A stretch of 64,000 nt of DNA, taken from assembly GCF_006385555.1 (NCBI RefSeq), contig NZ_CP041036.1, positions 2,232,001 to 2,296,000 of the forward strand, in the 5' to 3' direction. Shown one piece after another: positions 1 through 9,067 of this stretch (position 1 is the first letter of the stretch; each line of letters begins with the position of its first letter). The notes under the pieces were generated by a model, which saw only the letters and a program-made list of their open reading frames with translations, was not told the DNA's origin and did no database searches. The DNA comes from Shewanella polaris. GTDB taxonomy: Bacteria > Pseudomonadota > Gammaproteobacteria > Enterobacterales > Shewanellaceae. The translations under genes were made by a program, and so were the position numbers.

Positions 1-1
1 T

Positions 2-595
2 GAATTAGGTTTTGAATGTACTAGTCATGGTGTACAAATTTTCGGTGGACATGGCTTTATCAAAGAGTGGGGCATGGAACAGTTAATGCGCGATACTAAA
101 ATTAGTTGCCTATATGAAGGCACTACCGGTATTCAAGCATTAGATTTATTGGCTCGCAAAATTATTGGTACTCAAGGCGAAGTGTTAAAGCCTTTCTCTA
201 AAGACGTTACTGTATTCTGCCAACAAAATATAGAAAACCCTGCAATGGCAGAGTTTATTAAACCCATTATGGCTTATGCAAAAGAGTGGCATGAACTGAC
301 CGTACTTATCGGTGGTAAAGCGATGAAGAACCCTGATGAAATTGGTGGTGCATCTGTTGACTACCTCATGTATGCAGGTTACGTAACGTTAGCATTCTTC
401 TGGGCCAAAATGGCTAAGGTGGCTCAAGATAAACTTGCAGCCGGCACAACAGAAACGGCGTTCTATGAAGCTAAAATCAAAACAGCACAATTTTATATGC
501 AACGTATGTTACCAAGAGCTAAAGGCCACGCAGCTTGTATTCAAAATGGTGTAGATTCTATGATGGCACTTAGCAGCGATGATTTTGCCTTTTAA
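2..595 (+). CDS. Acyl-CoA dehydrogenase, C-terminal part (5' end outside window)
   Basis: The frame is open from base 2, so the true start lies before the window; the methionine at 74 is internal. About 197 residues remain. The stretch GGHGFIKEWGMEQ followed by RDTKISCLYEGTTGIQA is the typical end of the catalytic domain of the large (about 600-residue) bacterial acyl-CoA dehydrogenases. The helical tail after residue 60 matches the extra C-terminal domain of that subgroup. By family it oxidises acyl-CoA thioesters to enoyl-CoA with FAD and passes electrons to ETF in fatty-acid beta-oxidation. The active-site base region and FAD domain cannot be judged fully because the N-terminus is missing. 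A terminator hairpin follows about 100 bases after the stop. Confidence 0.9.
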   Translation, partial: ELGFECTSHGVQIFGGHGFIKEWGMEQLMRDTKISCLYEGTTGIQALDLLARKIIGTQGEVLKPFSKDVTVFCQQNIENPAMAEFIKPIMAYAKEWHELTVLIGGKAMKNPDEIGGASVDYLMYAGYVTLAFFWAKMAKVAQDKLAAGTTETAFYEAKIKTAQFYMQRMLPRAKGHAACIQNGVDSMMALSSDDFAF

Positions 596-692
596 TTAGA
601 GTGTTACAACTCAGATAGAATGGCTGGTATGTTGATTTTGTTTGATAGCCCGCAAAGCAACTAGTTGTTAAGTCGATGGTTAATTTCAGAAT

Positions 693-727
693 AAAAAACC
701 GTAACCTTATGTGTTGCGGTTTTTTTA
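693..727 (+). terminator. Rho-independent terminator after the acyl-CoA dehydrogenase
   Basis: An 8-bp stem (698-705 with 713-720, one G-U pair) is preceded by A residues and followed by a run of seven T. It lies 97 bases after the stop of the upstream gene on the plus strand. Confidence 0.8.
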
Positions 728-749
728 TTTGTCCAACCAAGGCAATTAA

Positions 750-801
750 AAAGCTCCTTCTTGTTACTAACGTTTCCGTTTCAGTAACAAGAAGGAGCTT
801 T
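750..801 (-). terminator. Long perfect inverted repeat, likely terminator for the molbindin gene
   Basis: The arms 750-768 and 783-801 are perfect 19-base reverse complements around a 14-base loop. Read on the minus strand, the hairpin is followed by TTTTTAATT, which fits termination of the molbindin transcript that ends at 905. It lies back to back with the plus-strand terminator at 693-727. Confidence 0.7.
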
Positions 802-904
802 CTTTGAATCAACAGATCTGAGAAAACAAAAAATATTTAAAGAATTTCATTAACAGATGAAATTATAAATAATATAACGTTGCCTACCCAGTTAACAACT
901 CTGT

Positions 905-1117
905 CTAGCCATCAATTCCAAGCATCACATTTGATGCTTTTACGATTGCATATGCAGTTGAACCCACTTTTAAATTAAGAGATTTAACGGCTTCGTTGGT
1001 AATAATAGAAGCGATCTGCTCACCACCTGATAATTCAATCATAATTTCTGAATTAACGGCGCCAGCTTGGATCGTTTTAACAGTCCCTTTCAATTGGTTT
1101 CTAGCACTTATTTTCAT
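905..1117 (-). CDS. Molbindin-type molybdopterin-binding (TOBE domain) protein
   Basis: A 70-residue protein beginning MKISARNQLKG consists of one TOBE/Mop domain: GTVKTIQ, then VNSEIMIEL, then the conserved IASIITNEAVKSLNLKVG and AYAIVKASNVMLG. Single-domain molbindins bind molybdate (or tungstate) oxyanions as oligomers and act in cytoplasmic storage or homeostasis. I chose the ATG at 1117 rather than the in-frame ATG at 1129, because GGAG lies correctly spaced before the later ATG and family members start with MKISARN. It stands alone, with no molybdate transporter genes nearby in the window. Confidence 0.9.
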   Translation of the reverse strand: MKISARNQLKGTVKTIQAGAVNSEIMIELSGGEQIASIITNEAVKSLNLKVGSTAYAIVKASNVMLGIDG

Positions 1118-1129
1118 GTCTTTCTCCAT

Positions 1130-1447
1130 TTTTTGGCCTATTACTCACAGACCTAACATTAATAAAATATAAAATCCATTGTAGCGGTATTAGTTTAAAA
1201 AACAGCTCATCTAAAACAGAAAACCAAGCTTGATCACATAAATTAGTGATGTAGCTTTAAATTTCTTCTCTCGTATTGGAAATTTAACAGTAGTAATCCC
1301 TAAAATCTACTAATCGAGCTAATCGAGCTTCAGGGGGAGAAGATCAATTACTCAGTTGATTATTTTAGACAGTGTCACATCGGACTTGAATTCGGGTATA
1401 GTAATTACTTCATCATTATTTTGTAATAAGAGAAAGGGATTAAGTCG
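1130..1447. other. Intergenic region upstream of the DUF885 gene
   Basis: About 320 bases between divergently read genes, presumably holding both promoters. Apart from the short direct repeat TAATCGAGCT around 1310-1328 and the ribosome-binding site AGAGAAAGGG before 1448, I see nothing recognisable. Confidence 0.5.
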
Positions 1448-3187
1448 ATGTCAGCTAAAATATTCACTTCCGTGATTCCACTACTTGCTTTACTTCCGTT
1501 AACATCATCAGCAAGTTCTTGGGTTGATGTCAGTAATCAATACACCAACAAACAAATACAAATTGCCAGTCAGTTTCAACCAGAAATGGCCAGTTCTATT
1601 GGGATAACAGAAGTTGATACTCAGTGCAGTAACATTACCGCAGCACAAAATAAGAAATTTATCGCTTCGCTGAAATCCAGTAAAAAAAGGTTACAACAGG
1701 CTCTTAAAACAGAAACATTAATGCCTGTACGTCAAGACCTTAATATTATTATCGATGATATTGATCAAGCCATCGCGACTGATTATTTAGATAATAAATA
1801 CATGTTACCTTGGGTTGATGTACCTTTAATTATATTTAGTGGTGTATCGGCATTATTAGATGAACAAATGCCAAATGCTCGAAAGCAGGCAGCTATGGCA
1901 CGCCTTGCTTGTTATGTAGGTAAAGCAGGGCAACCAGCACTCACCGAACAAGCCAAAAATTTATTTGAAACAGCCCTAACCAATAAAAACTTAATCGGCC
2001 CTACAAAAGAAGAAGTTAGTCAAGCGTTAGCAAGAACCGATACTTTAATAAATGGTTTACAACAATTATTTGATGACAATAAATTCAGCAAAGCTGATGA
2101 CAACATGCTGCTGCTAAAAAAACAAATTGAAGATTACCGTCAATGGGCTGAAAAAACCGTTATCCCGAACACTCGAGATGACTTTAGATTACCTCCAGAA
2201 ATTTACGCCTTAAAACTCAAAACAGTTGGTATAGACATAGCACCCGAGTTATTAATTGAGCGTGCTAAAGCAAGTTACATGATAACCAAAGCCAATATGC
2301 AGGCACTTGCTCCATTAGTGGCGAAAAAATTCGATTTACCATCAGATGATTATCGTGATGTCATCAAAGAACTTAAAAAAGTGTCTTTGGCAAACGAAAA
2401 AATTGAGCCGTATTATCATGAAATAAATAAAAAGCTCGAGCACATGATTAGTGAACATCATGTGGTTGATTTACCTAAACGCGATATGCTGATGCGACTT
2501 GCCACTGAAGCTGAAGCAGCTGGTAGTCCAGCACCTCATATGGTACCACCACCATTTATTGGTAATACGGGTGAACAGGGACAATTTATTCTTACAACGG
2601 GTAACCCTGCATTAAGTGGAGACGCGGCTTATGATGACTTTAATTTTAACGCGGTTGCTTATACCTTAAGTGCCCATGAAGGCCGACCTGGTCATGAATT
2701 ACAATTCTCGGTAATGTTAGAACAAGGTGTATCTCTCGCTCGTGTTTATTATGCATTTAACAGTGTGAATGTTGAGGGTTGGGCACTTTATGCCGAAGCA
2801 GAAATGTTGCCGTATTTACCTATTGAAGCACAGCTTATTGCACTTCAACATCGCTTATTACGTAATGCGCGCGCGATGTTAGATCCAATGTTGAATTTAG
2901 GACTAACGTCCAAAGACAACGCCTACACTTTATTGCGTAATGAAGTTGTGCTTTCGAAAGCCGCAACGAAACAAGAAGTTGATCGATACACCATGAGAAT
3001 GCCTGGTCAAGCTGGTAGTTACTTCTATGGTTTAACAAAGTTGCTAGAGATTAGGGCTGAAGTCGAAATAGCCCTAGGAGATAAGTTTGATCGTTTAGCA
3101 TTTAATAATTTCGTGTTAAAACAAGGTTTGATCCCACCAAAATTGATGGCAGAAGCCGTCAACAAACACTTTTTGGCTAAAGACTAA
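1448..3187 (+). CDS. Secreted DUF885 family protein, putative metallopeptidase
   Basis: A 579-residue protein with an N-terminal signal peptide (hydrophobic stretch at residues 7-20, likely cleavage after SSA near residue 22), so it should act in the periplasm or outside. The rest matches the DUF885 family, which is related to the thermolysin-like zinc peptidases. The key motif HEGRPGHELQ near residue 412 has the HE..PGH arrangement typical of the family. An ENV/EGW-type segment follows (NVEGWALYAE), offering further acidic metal ligands. The substrate is unknown. It has its own ribosome-binding site and a terminator directly after it, so it is likely monocistronic. Confidence 0.88.
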   Translation: MSAKIFTSVIPLLALLPLTSSASSWVDVSNQYTNKQIQIASQFQPEMASSIGITEVDTQCSNITAAQNKKFIASLKSSKKRLQQALKTETLMPVRQDLNIIIDDIDQAIATDYLDNKYMLPWVDVPLIIFSGVSALLDEQMPNARKQAAMARLACYVGKAGQPALTEQAKNLFETALTNKNLIGPTKEEVSQALARTDTLINGLQQLFDDNKFSKADDNMLLLKKQIEDYRQWAEKTVIPNTRDDFRLPPEIYALKLKTVGIDIAPELLIERAKASYMITKANMQALAPLVAKKFDLPSDDYRDVIKELKKVSLANEKIEPYYHEINKKLEHMISEHHVVDLPKRDMLMRLATEAEAAGSPAPHMVPPPFIGNTGEQGQFILTTGNPALSGDAAYDDFNFNAVAYTLSAHEGRPGHELQFSVMLEQGVSLARVYYAFNSVNVEGWALYAEAEMLPYLPIEAQLIALQHRLLRNARAMLDPMLNLGLTSKDNAYTLLRNEVVLSKAATKQEVDRYTMRMPGQAGSYFYGLTKLLEIRAEVEIALGDKFDRLAFNNFVLKQGLIPPKLMAEAVNKHFLAKD

Positions 3188-3213
3188 TATTGTTTGTCAT
3201 TGATACAAAACTC

Positions 3214-3254
3214 AATCCCATTTAAATTATCTATTTGAATGGGATTTTTATTTT
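3214..3254 (+). terminator. Rho-independent terminator after the DUF885 gene
   Basis: A 9-bp perfect stem (3214-3222 with 3238-3246) is followed by TTTATTTTG. Confidence 0.8.
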
Positions 3255-3315
3255 GTGTAATGGTCATGTTCACTATAGGTAAAGCAGCAATTTACAGATC
3301 ATCACATTAGGTTAT

Positions 3316-4062
3316 TTATTCCATCAAAATGGAATATTCATCTGACAAGCTATGACCTCTAGTGGACAGAAAGCTTAATAAGGCTTCAGGGCTTCGGTTA
3401 AGTAAACGTTCAATGGGGAAATCTACCGCTTCAATAACCTCTATCGATTTTTCAAACTCACCTAAACTAAAAGCAACATGAGAATCTGACCCCATAACAA
3501 GTAAGCCGCCGGCGTCTTTAACGGCATTGGCAATGTCTGTACAGTTACACAAGCTACCTTTTCTTGAGGTCAAAAAAGATGAGTTGTTGATTTCAAGCGC
3601 GACATTATGTTTTGCCGCCGCTTTAGCTACGCTATTTATGTCTATGGGATAAGCTGGATTACCCGGATGAGTAATGATATCGACATGACCGCTTTCAATG
3701 CAGTTGATTAATGCACGAGTGTGAAGCTCTTTTGTAGATGGCGGGAACACCGGCTCATGAAAACCTGCCAATACGATATCGAGCTGTTGCAAATAATCAC
3801 CAAAAAAATCAATGTCACCCTGTTCATTCTTTATATTTGCTTCAATACCTCGGAGCATGCCAATACCATCTACTATTCTAGGTAGCACTCGCATATTCAC
3901 AAAATGCCAAAAGTGGGGAGCATCTGCCATATCTGGGCCATGATCGGTAATGGAAAATAGCTTGATACCTTTTTCTTTTGCAACAGAAAAGTAATCATGC
4001 ACCGTACTATATGCATGGGTTGAAGCGATGGTATGAGCGTGAGTATCAACAAGGAATTTCAT
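3316..4062 (-). CDS. ycdX: PHP-domain phosphatase, YcdX type
   Basis: A 248-residue PHP-domain protein close in length to E. coli YcdX (about 245). The metal-binding motifs of the PHP fold are all visible: DTHAHT near the N-terminus, [24 protein letters not shown] and GSDSH near residue 190. The family binds a trinuclear zinc site and has phosphatase activity; YcdX is linked to swarming motility in E. coli, but the physiological substrate is not settled. I start it at ATG 4062 ([11 protein letters not shown]) because this matches the family N-terminus; an in-frame ATG 24 bases upstream is possible. Confidence 0.9.
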   Translation of the reverse strand: MKFLVDTHAHTIASTHAYSTVHDYFSVAKEKGIKLFSITDHGPDMADAPHFWHFVNMRVLPRIVDGIGMLRGIEANIKNEQGDIDFFGDYLQQLDIVLAGFHEPVFPPSTKELHTRALINCIESGHVDIITHPGNPAYPIDINSVAKAAAKHNVALEINNSSFLTSRKGSLCNCTDIANAVKDAGGLLVMGSDSHVAFSLGEFEKSIEVIEAVDFPIERLLNRSPEALLSFLSTRGHSLSDEYSILME

Positions 4063-4127
4063 GACAAGTCTCGTTGTTTGAATCAAAAAATAGACAGTAA
4101 TACTACTCCTTTAACTGCGCTTTCTCT

Positions 4128-4354
4128 ATGATCTATCAAGGATTGCTTGCTAAAGAGTGCCAAAGAGTAGGCGTCCATGCTACAGCGCCAGATAAGCAAC
4201 CACTTAGCTGGCAATTGCATATATCGATAATGCCTATAAATCACACCATAAATATATTATTGCCTGTGAAGCAAACAGCCGTTTCAACGTATTTATTCCG
4301 GTTGATGTAACGCATTCGCTTGATGAATTGGTTGCATGCTTACAAATGAAGTAA
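4128..4354 (+). pseudogene. Possible frameshifted remnant, unidentified
   Basis: The frame starting at ATG 4128 looks coding-like for about 30 codons (ending around the SWQLHIS segment). A second frame then reads LAIAYIDNAYKSHHK, KYIIACEANSRF and NVFIPVDVTHSLDEL and continues to the TAA at 4352-4354. Two plausible halves in different frames suggest a single decayed small gene. I do not recognise the family; this may also be chance. Confidence 0.3.
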
Positions 4355-4579
4355 CAGTATTCGTTAGCAGAAAACTTGCAAGCAGTTCCATTAAAATCCC
4401 TTCATAACGATATTACATGAACAAGGAATAATGAGGCATAAGTGAGCAATATGCCGTCTTGCGTGGTAACGTAAATTTATGCTGGTAAATAACGTAATGC
4501 GCTTAGGGCCAGTGATTCAAATAATGTAGAAACAGTATAAAATTTATAACGTAACTATTTTTTTAAAAGGACAATCATT

Positions 4580-4867
4580 ATGAGCAAGAAACAAGCATAC
4601 GAAAAAAAATTACAGGCGCAACTTGACGAATGGAGCGCGGATATAGACAAACTTAAAGCAAAAGCAGACGCTGCAACCGCTGATAAACAGCTTGAATACT
4701 ACAAAAAAATAGAGGAACTTCAGTCTATGCAGGACAATGCCAATAAAAGGCTTACCGAGCTTAAACAGGCTGGTGACGATGCTTGGGAAGACATTAAAGT
4801 TGGTATTGATAGCGCATGGGATTCGCTTGCTACGGCATTTAAGTCTGCGACGTCAAGATTCAAATAA
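4580..4867 (+). CDS. Small coiled-coil stress-type protein (paralogue of the gene at 45791-46078)
   Basis: A 95-residue, highly charged, almost wholly helical protein with heptad-like spacing across residues 5-62 (KKLQAQLDEWSADIDKLKAK). It ends in the short amphipathic segment DDAWEDIKVGIDSAWDSL and SATSRFK. It has no signal peptide or membrane segment. By my count 65 of 95 residues are identical to the product of 45791-46078. Short coiled-coil proteins of this kind occur near GlsB/YeaQ, PRC-barrel and other general-stress genes, but no molecular role is established. The ribosome-binding site AAAAGGACAATC precedes the start. Confidence 0.85.
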   Translation: MSKKQAYEKKLQAQLDEWSADIDKLKAKADAATADKQLEYYKKIEELQSMQDNANKRLTELKQAGDDAWEDIKVGIDSAWDSLATAFKSATSRFK

Positions 4868-5662
4868 ATGTGTTAGATAAACATATTAGAGTTAAAAGTT
4901 CTCCTGCATTATGGCGACCAATCATTATTGTGTTTATACACAAAATGATACAAGGAAGTATTAAAATTGGTCGGCATAGCACCGATAAATAGATTTAAAT
5001 GAAGCTTAAAAATTGCAACAGGTTAGATAATTGCGGTTTCGCGATTGGATTACCTAAACACGTCACCTTATACATTGACTCTATAGCACTATGAGCATTT
5101 CTACTACGCTTAAAGAAACTAGTGTAAGTGTCTTTTCGGTGCGATTGAACTGGGCTACCTTGCAATGGTCATTAATACTCACGAGTGTGTTACCCTTCAA
5201 TTGTTCATAGCGTCGATAAGCACAGCTGAGTGACGTCTGCAGGTTTCGTTTAGTCGTCAGCTTTTACATTGATCATGTTCAGCTATGTTGATATTAAAAT
5301 AAAACCAATACGGCTTGATGACAATCGACTTGTTAACTAGATAACGAATATTAACTTCATGTTCGCTACTGCATCATTTTGGCGGTAGTGATATCCCATT
5401 ACTTCATTGAGTTCCATTCATGTCTTCTGGTCATTCACAACAAACTTAGCTATCGCATCAGCTTTATATGATGTTTTTGTCATCAGTTGCCAATTTATAG
5501 CGACCTTATCTCAATCAACCTTCGGGGGGGATAAGACTGTGACAATTAAGAGTTGTTAAATTTAATGAGCACTACATTGGATGAAGACTATAACCTCATA
5601 GTGTGTACATATTAATAGCTAAATGAACCACGTTGGTTGATGAATTCTTATAGGTCAAAAAT
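4868..5662. other. Gene-poor stretch of about 800 bases
   Basis: There is no convincing gene. One open stretch at about 4897-4990 on the plus strand (KSSPALWRPIIIVF and on to a TAG) looks coding-like but lacks a start, so it may be gene debris. Stops are frequent in all frames elsewhere. The 80 bases before 5663 presumably hold the promoter of the 4-TM protein gene. Confidence 0.4.
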
Positions 5663-6130
5663 ATGAAAAAACTGTTTAATAAAATTTTTGCTGGAGTTCA
5701 TCTGTTCGCAGCTGTAATTCTTATCATCTTATCTTTGATAATTATGCTGTGGTCTATTTATGAAGTCATTTCTGGCATACAGTATACCTCTGGATTTATC
5801 CCATTAATGCTTCAATCTGTGGCGGCTATAATCATAGCTGCAGCCATTATTGATGTTGCACAGTATATGATGGAAGAAGAAGTTTTTAAGGACAAAGAGC
5901 TGCGAGATCCCAAAGAGGCAAGACGAACAATTACCAAAATTATAGTCATTATTACCATAGCAGTCAGCATTGAAGGACTGGTTTTTATATTTAAAGCCGG
6001 AACGAAAGATCTTAGTCTTTTACTCTATCCAGCGTTACTTATTATAGTATCAGCTATCTTAATTGTCGCACTCGGTATATATCAAAAATTAAGCGCTACT
6101 ATAGAAAAAAGAGAAGAGGAAAGTGAATAG
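5663..6130 (+). CDS. Four-TM inner-membrane protein of unknown function
   Basis: A 155-residue protein with four hydrophobic segments (about residues 10-33, 45-67, 92-114 and 118-140). A charged cytoplasmic or periplasmic loop MMEEEVFKDKELRDPKEARR lies between TM2 and TM3, and the tail is acidic (EKREEESE). Relatives are sometimes labelled 'general glycosylation pathway protein' in databases; nothing in the sequence supports a glycosylation role. The 2+2 TM layout recalls PsiE-like proteins, but I cannot confirm a family link. It lies between the coiled-coil gene and nhaA, in a stress-flavoured neighbourhood. Confidence 0.8.
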   Translation: MKKLFNKIFAGVHLFAAVILIILSLIIMLWSIYEVISGIQYTSGFIPLMLQSVAAIIIAAAIIDVAQYMMEEEVFKDKELRDPKEARRTITKIIVIITIAVSIEGLVFIFKAGTKDLSLLLYPALLIIVSAILIVALGIYQKLSATIEKREEESE

Positions 6131-6262
6131 TAAATTTGTGAACAAATGATATTTACGTATGGTTTAGATAAGTCTTTCTTCGCCGCTATATGCGCGATTA
6201 TCTTAAGGGAAAATGGCTATCTAAATAGAGAGGACATCAACACACTTTATTTCTCTGTTTAG

Positions 6263-6475
6263 CTATTTTTCAGGAATATCTTCAAGTAATTTTATGATAG
6301 TAAGATTATTGTTTAGATGAGCTAGGTCAAGGAGGTAGCTTTTCTCAAGCTCTAGCATCGGTTCATTTGCCAATAACTCCTTTACTAATTGCTCTTCACC
6401 ATTTGCTATAGCGGTTTTTAAGGCTGCAAAAGTGGCGATACTGCGTGTATGTTGATCAGTATTGTTAGATCCCAT
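6263..6475 (-). CDS. Small helical protein, possibly ankyrin-like
   Basis: A 70-residue hypothetical protein. The segment FAALKTAIANGEEQLVKELLANEP followed about 20 residues later by LLDLAHLNNNLTIIKLLEDIP has the spacing and hydrophobic pattern of one to two degenerate ankyrin-type helix pairs; this is a pattern judgement only. GGAG is found nine bases before the ATG at 6475, supporting translation. No obvious partner is nearby. Confidence 0.6.
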   Translation of the reverse strand: MGSNNTDQHTRSIATFAALKTAIANGEEQLVKELLANEPMLELEKSYLLDLAHLNNNLTIIKLLEDIPEK

Positions 6476-6833
6476 TAGTTTCGCTCCGTAAATTGTTCGA
6501 TATATATGTTATAGCGGTTGACTCACACTAACAATATAACCGTGTATGTTGCAATCAAAGTGATAGTAAATATATCCAATCAGACCCGATGAAAAAGTCA
6601 GTCGTTTAAACAGTTCTTGGCACTTTATCTATAGTGAACATCGTTTAGCTCTGATCGTTTGGATAATGTGATGTTACGTTAGCATTAAACTTCAGCGCTA
6701 TTAACAGGATATAAAGCTGTTTTGTTAGGAAAGGTGGTATCGTATAGATGAGATATTTAATGTACTGACTTTAAAGGCATTTGGACAAATTTATCGGTTA
6801 AAAATGCAGACAGTAATGTTGCGGAGATAAGTT

Positions 6834-8195
6834 ATGGGTTACGAAATAAAGGAAGAAAATCGTGATCATGCTCCGTTAGAGCGTGGTTTTCTTAAGTTTT
6901 CATTACCTGTGGAGTCATTCATCAATAGCCAGATCGTAGCTGGAATCGTATTACTTGTTTCGGCAATAGCTGCAATTCTTATGGTTAACTTGGGATGGCA
7001 AAACAGTTATGAAGCACTAAGTACACTTAAATTAACTCTTTCTCTTGGCGATTGGACAATAAGTCATTCATTACATTATTGGGTCAATGACGGGTTGATG
7101 GTGTTGTTCTTTTTCATTTTAGGGTTAGAAATTAAATATGAATGCTTGGTCGGAGCGCTTAGTGATATAAAAGATGCTGCATTAGTTATTGTTATGGCCC
7201 TGGGGGGCATGGTGCTCCCGGCACTGATATATTCAAGCATTATTTGGATTAGTGAGTCGTCGAATGCGTATCAAGGTTGGGGTATTCCTATGGCAACTGA
7301 TACGGCATTTGCGATAGGTATTTTAACACTTTTAGGGGCTAAAGCACCTCGTGCTGCTTACATTATTCTTACTGGTTTAGCCATTGTAGATGACATGGGA
7401 GCCGTTGCTGTTATCGGATTATTTTATACGGAACAAATCGAAGTTCTGCCACTATTTTGGGCTGCTCTCACGCTATTAGTGTTATTTTTTATCAACATTC
7501 TGGGCATAAGAAAACCTATTTTTTATTTAATGGGTGGTTTTTTTCTTTGGTGGTTTATTCTTCAATCAGGCGTACATGCAACTACGGCAGGTCTTTTAGC
7601 TGCAATGATGGTACCGACGCGTCCTTATACCAACAAAGTTTGGTTTCGTCGTAAAATGCAAAATGTCATTCAAGACTTTCAGGACGTAGACAGTTTAGGT
7701 ACTCCTATCCTTGAGAATGAACAACAACACGCACTCGCCGTAAAGGCTGAAGATATTGCCAAGCAAACTACAGCGCCGATATTACGTTGGGGTTATACAC
7801 TAGACAAACCCGTCAGCCTTATTATTTTACCTTTGTTTGCTTTTTTGAATGCAGGCGTAATGTTACCCACTATAATTCCTGATTTTAAAGATACTGTGGT
7901 CACACTAGCAATCATATTCGCATTGGTTTTAGGAAAGGGGATTGGTATTAGCCTTTTTGCTTGGTTAGGGTTAAAACTGGGTGCGGTAAGGTTACCTAAA
8001 GGTGTGGTATTTCCTCATATCATTGGTATCGGCTTTTTAGCGGGTGTAGGCTTTACTATGTCATTGTTTATATCAGTATTAGCGTTTGAAGGGCAACCCG
8101 CTTTAATCGAGCAAGCTAAACTGGGGATTCTTTTCGGTTCATTAATTGCGGGTATAATAGGGGCTGCTATATTATTTTTAGTTTCTCAAGATTAA
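6834..8195 (+). CDS. nhaA: Na+/H+ antiporter NhaA (first copy)
   Basis: A 453-residue NhaA-family antiporter with about 12 membrane segments, extruding Na+ (or Li+) in exchange for protons at the inner membrane. The ion-binding aspartate pair is at residues 186-187 in GLAIVDDMGAV (E. coli D163/D164), and the TM IV motif MATDTAFAIG with Asp156 is intact. GVHATTAGLLAAMMVP follows as expected. It is longer than E. coli NhaA (388) because of an N-terminal extension and a charged central loop (about residues 270-315) before DKPVSLIILPLFAF. The ribosome-binding site GCGGAGATAAGTT precedes the ATG. A second, divergent copy sits at 60856-62202. Confidence 0.95.
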   Translation: MGYEIKEENRDHAPLERGFLKFSLPVESFINSQIVAGIVLLVSAIAAILMVNLGWQNSYEALSTLKLTLSLGDWTISHSLHYWVNDGLMVLFFFILGLEIKYECLVGALSDIKDAALVIVMALGGMVLPALIYSSIIWISESSNAYQGWGIPMATDTAFAIGILTLLGAKAPRAAYIILTGLAIVDDMGAVAVIGLFYTEQIEVLPLFWAALTLLVLFFINILGIRKPIFYLMGGFFLWWFILQSGVHATTAGLLAAMMVPTRPYTNKVWFRRKMQNVIQDFQDVDSLGTPILENEQQHALAVKAEDIAKQTTAPILRWGYTLDKPVSLIILPLFAFLNAGVMLPTIIPDFKDTVVTLAIIFALVLGKGIGISLFAWLGLKLGAVRLPKGVVFPHIIGIGFLAGVGFTMSLFISVLAFEGQPALIEQAKLGILFGSLIAGIIGAAILFLVSQD

Positions 8196-8392
8196 GTTAA
8201 ATTCGAGGTGTCACTGGTACCAATAGTCGTAATGCAAAACTCATCCCAATTCATTACTGGCGAGTATGTTTGGCGAAAACAGTATAAGTCTCCAATTGTC
8301 TTTGTTTCAAGGACTTCTAGATCGCTAGGCTCAACTTTGGCATCAGCATTACAACGTGTTTTTTCCATGTAAGTTGAGACTAAAATCAACAA
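8192..8392 (-). CDS. Doubtful small ORF converging on nhaA
   Basis: The 66-codon frame has a coding-like composition (for example KVEPSDLEVLETKTIGDLYC) but no convincing ribosome-binding site. It overlaps the nhaA stop by four bases on the opposite strand. The methionine at 8368 would be an alternative start. No family recognised; it could be a fragment or chance. Confidence 0.25.
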   Translation of the reverse strand: MLILVSTYMEKTRCNADAKVEPSDLEVLETKTIGDLYCFRQTYSPVMNWDEFCITTIGTSDTSNLT

Positions 8393-8586
8393 ATTATCTA
8401 CACGTCATCACTGTATGTATCATTAATTACATGAAACCATTCAAATTTAGAAATGATTATAGTGTCTTTATTGATATTGAAAAATATGACTTTTTCGTAA
8501 ATTTTAATTTATTTAGGATATATGAATAATTTAAAGTGATTCAAAGAGTTTATTGTTAGCAGGAAAGTGAATTACGTAATTTAGAA

Positions 8587-8663
8587 TGGTACAACCGAGT
8601 GGATTCGAACCACCGACCCCTACCATGTCAAGGTAGTGCTCTAACCAACTGAGCTACGGTTGT
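8587..8663 (-). tRNA. tRNA-Val (GAC)
   Basis: Read on the minus strand: a 7-bp acceptor stem ACAACCG/CGGTTGT, D-arm GCTCAGTTGGTTAGAGC, anticodon arm CTACC-TTGACAT-GGTAG giving anticodon GAC, T-arm GGTGG-TTCGAAT-CCACT, and an encoded CCA. It is 77 nucleotides long and canonical. It is the promoter-distal copy of the array. Confidence 0.97.
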
Positions 8664-8711
8664 ATTGTGTACTTTTAATACAATCTCAATATTTAGACTC
8701 TTTGAAAAGAG

Positions 8712-8788
8712 TGGTACACCCGAGTGGACTCGAACCACCGACCCCTACCATGTCAAGGTAGTGCTCTAACCAGCTGAGCTACGGGTGT
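8712..8788 (-). tRNA. tRNA-Val (GAC), second copy
   Basis: This has the same structure as the copy at 8587, with acceptor stem ACACCCG/CGGGTGT, identical anticodon arm (GAC), D-loop AGCTGG and T-loop TTCGAGT. The CCA is encoded. All stems pair perfectly. Confidence 0.97.
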
Positions 8789-8836
8789 ATTGTTTACTTT
8801 TATTACAATTCCAATGTTTAGACTCTTTGAAAAGAG

Positions 8837-8942
8837 TGGTACACCCGAGTGGACTTCTTTTTACTACAAGAATACCGACCTCTACTGCTTGCTTTCAAAT
8901 GAGTAGGTTATGTTACTCTTTTGCCAGCTGAGCTACAGGTGT
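8837..8942 (-). pseudogene. Rearranged tRNA-Val-like copy (third unit)
   Basis: It begins (minus strand) with ACACCTGTAGCTCAGCTGG and ends with GTCCACTCGGGTGTACCA, so acceptor stem, D-arm 5' half and CCA end are those of the neighbouring tRNA-Val. The middle is replaced and lengthened: the anticodon arm has become CCTACT...AGTAG with a longer loop that contains no GAC in anticodon position. The T-arm is interrupted by a short hairpin TTCTT-GTAGTAAA-AAGAA. At 106 nucleotides it is unlikely to be a working tRNA. It may be a pseudogene or a transcript with tRNA-like ends. Confidence 0.8.
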
Positions 8943-9067
8943 ATCGTCTAAATCAAAACTAAAATCATTTTGCTTCAAAGCGGACGCCATCTTAAGGGGG
9001 ATAGGCTATTGCATGCAAGCAAAAAAAACAATTTTATCGCTAAATGGTGATTTGCTGTGCAACTTGG

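Larger units (their letters stand above)
8587..8942 (-). repeat. Three tandem tRNA-Val units with a 125-base period
   Basis: The encoded CCA ends start at 8587, 8712 and 8837, exactly 125 bases apart. The spacers are near-identical too (GTNTACTTTTANTACAAT followed by TTTAGACTCTTTGAAAAGAG). This is a tandem duplication of a tRNA gene plus spacer; the third unit's tRNA part is 29 bases longer and scrambled. Confidence 0.9.
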
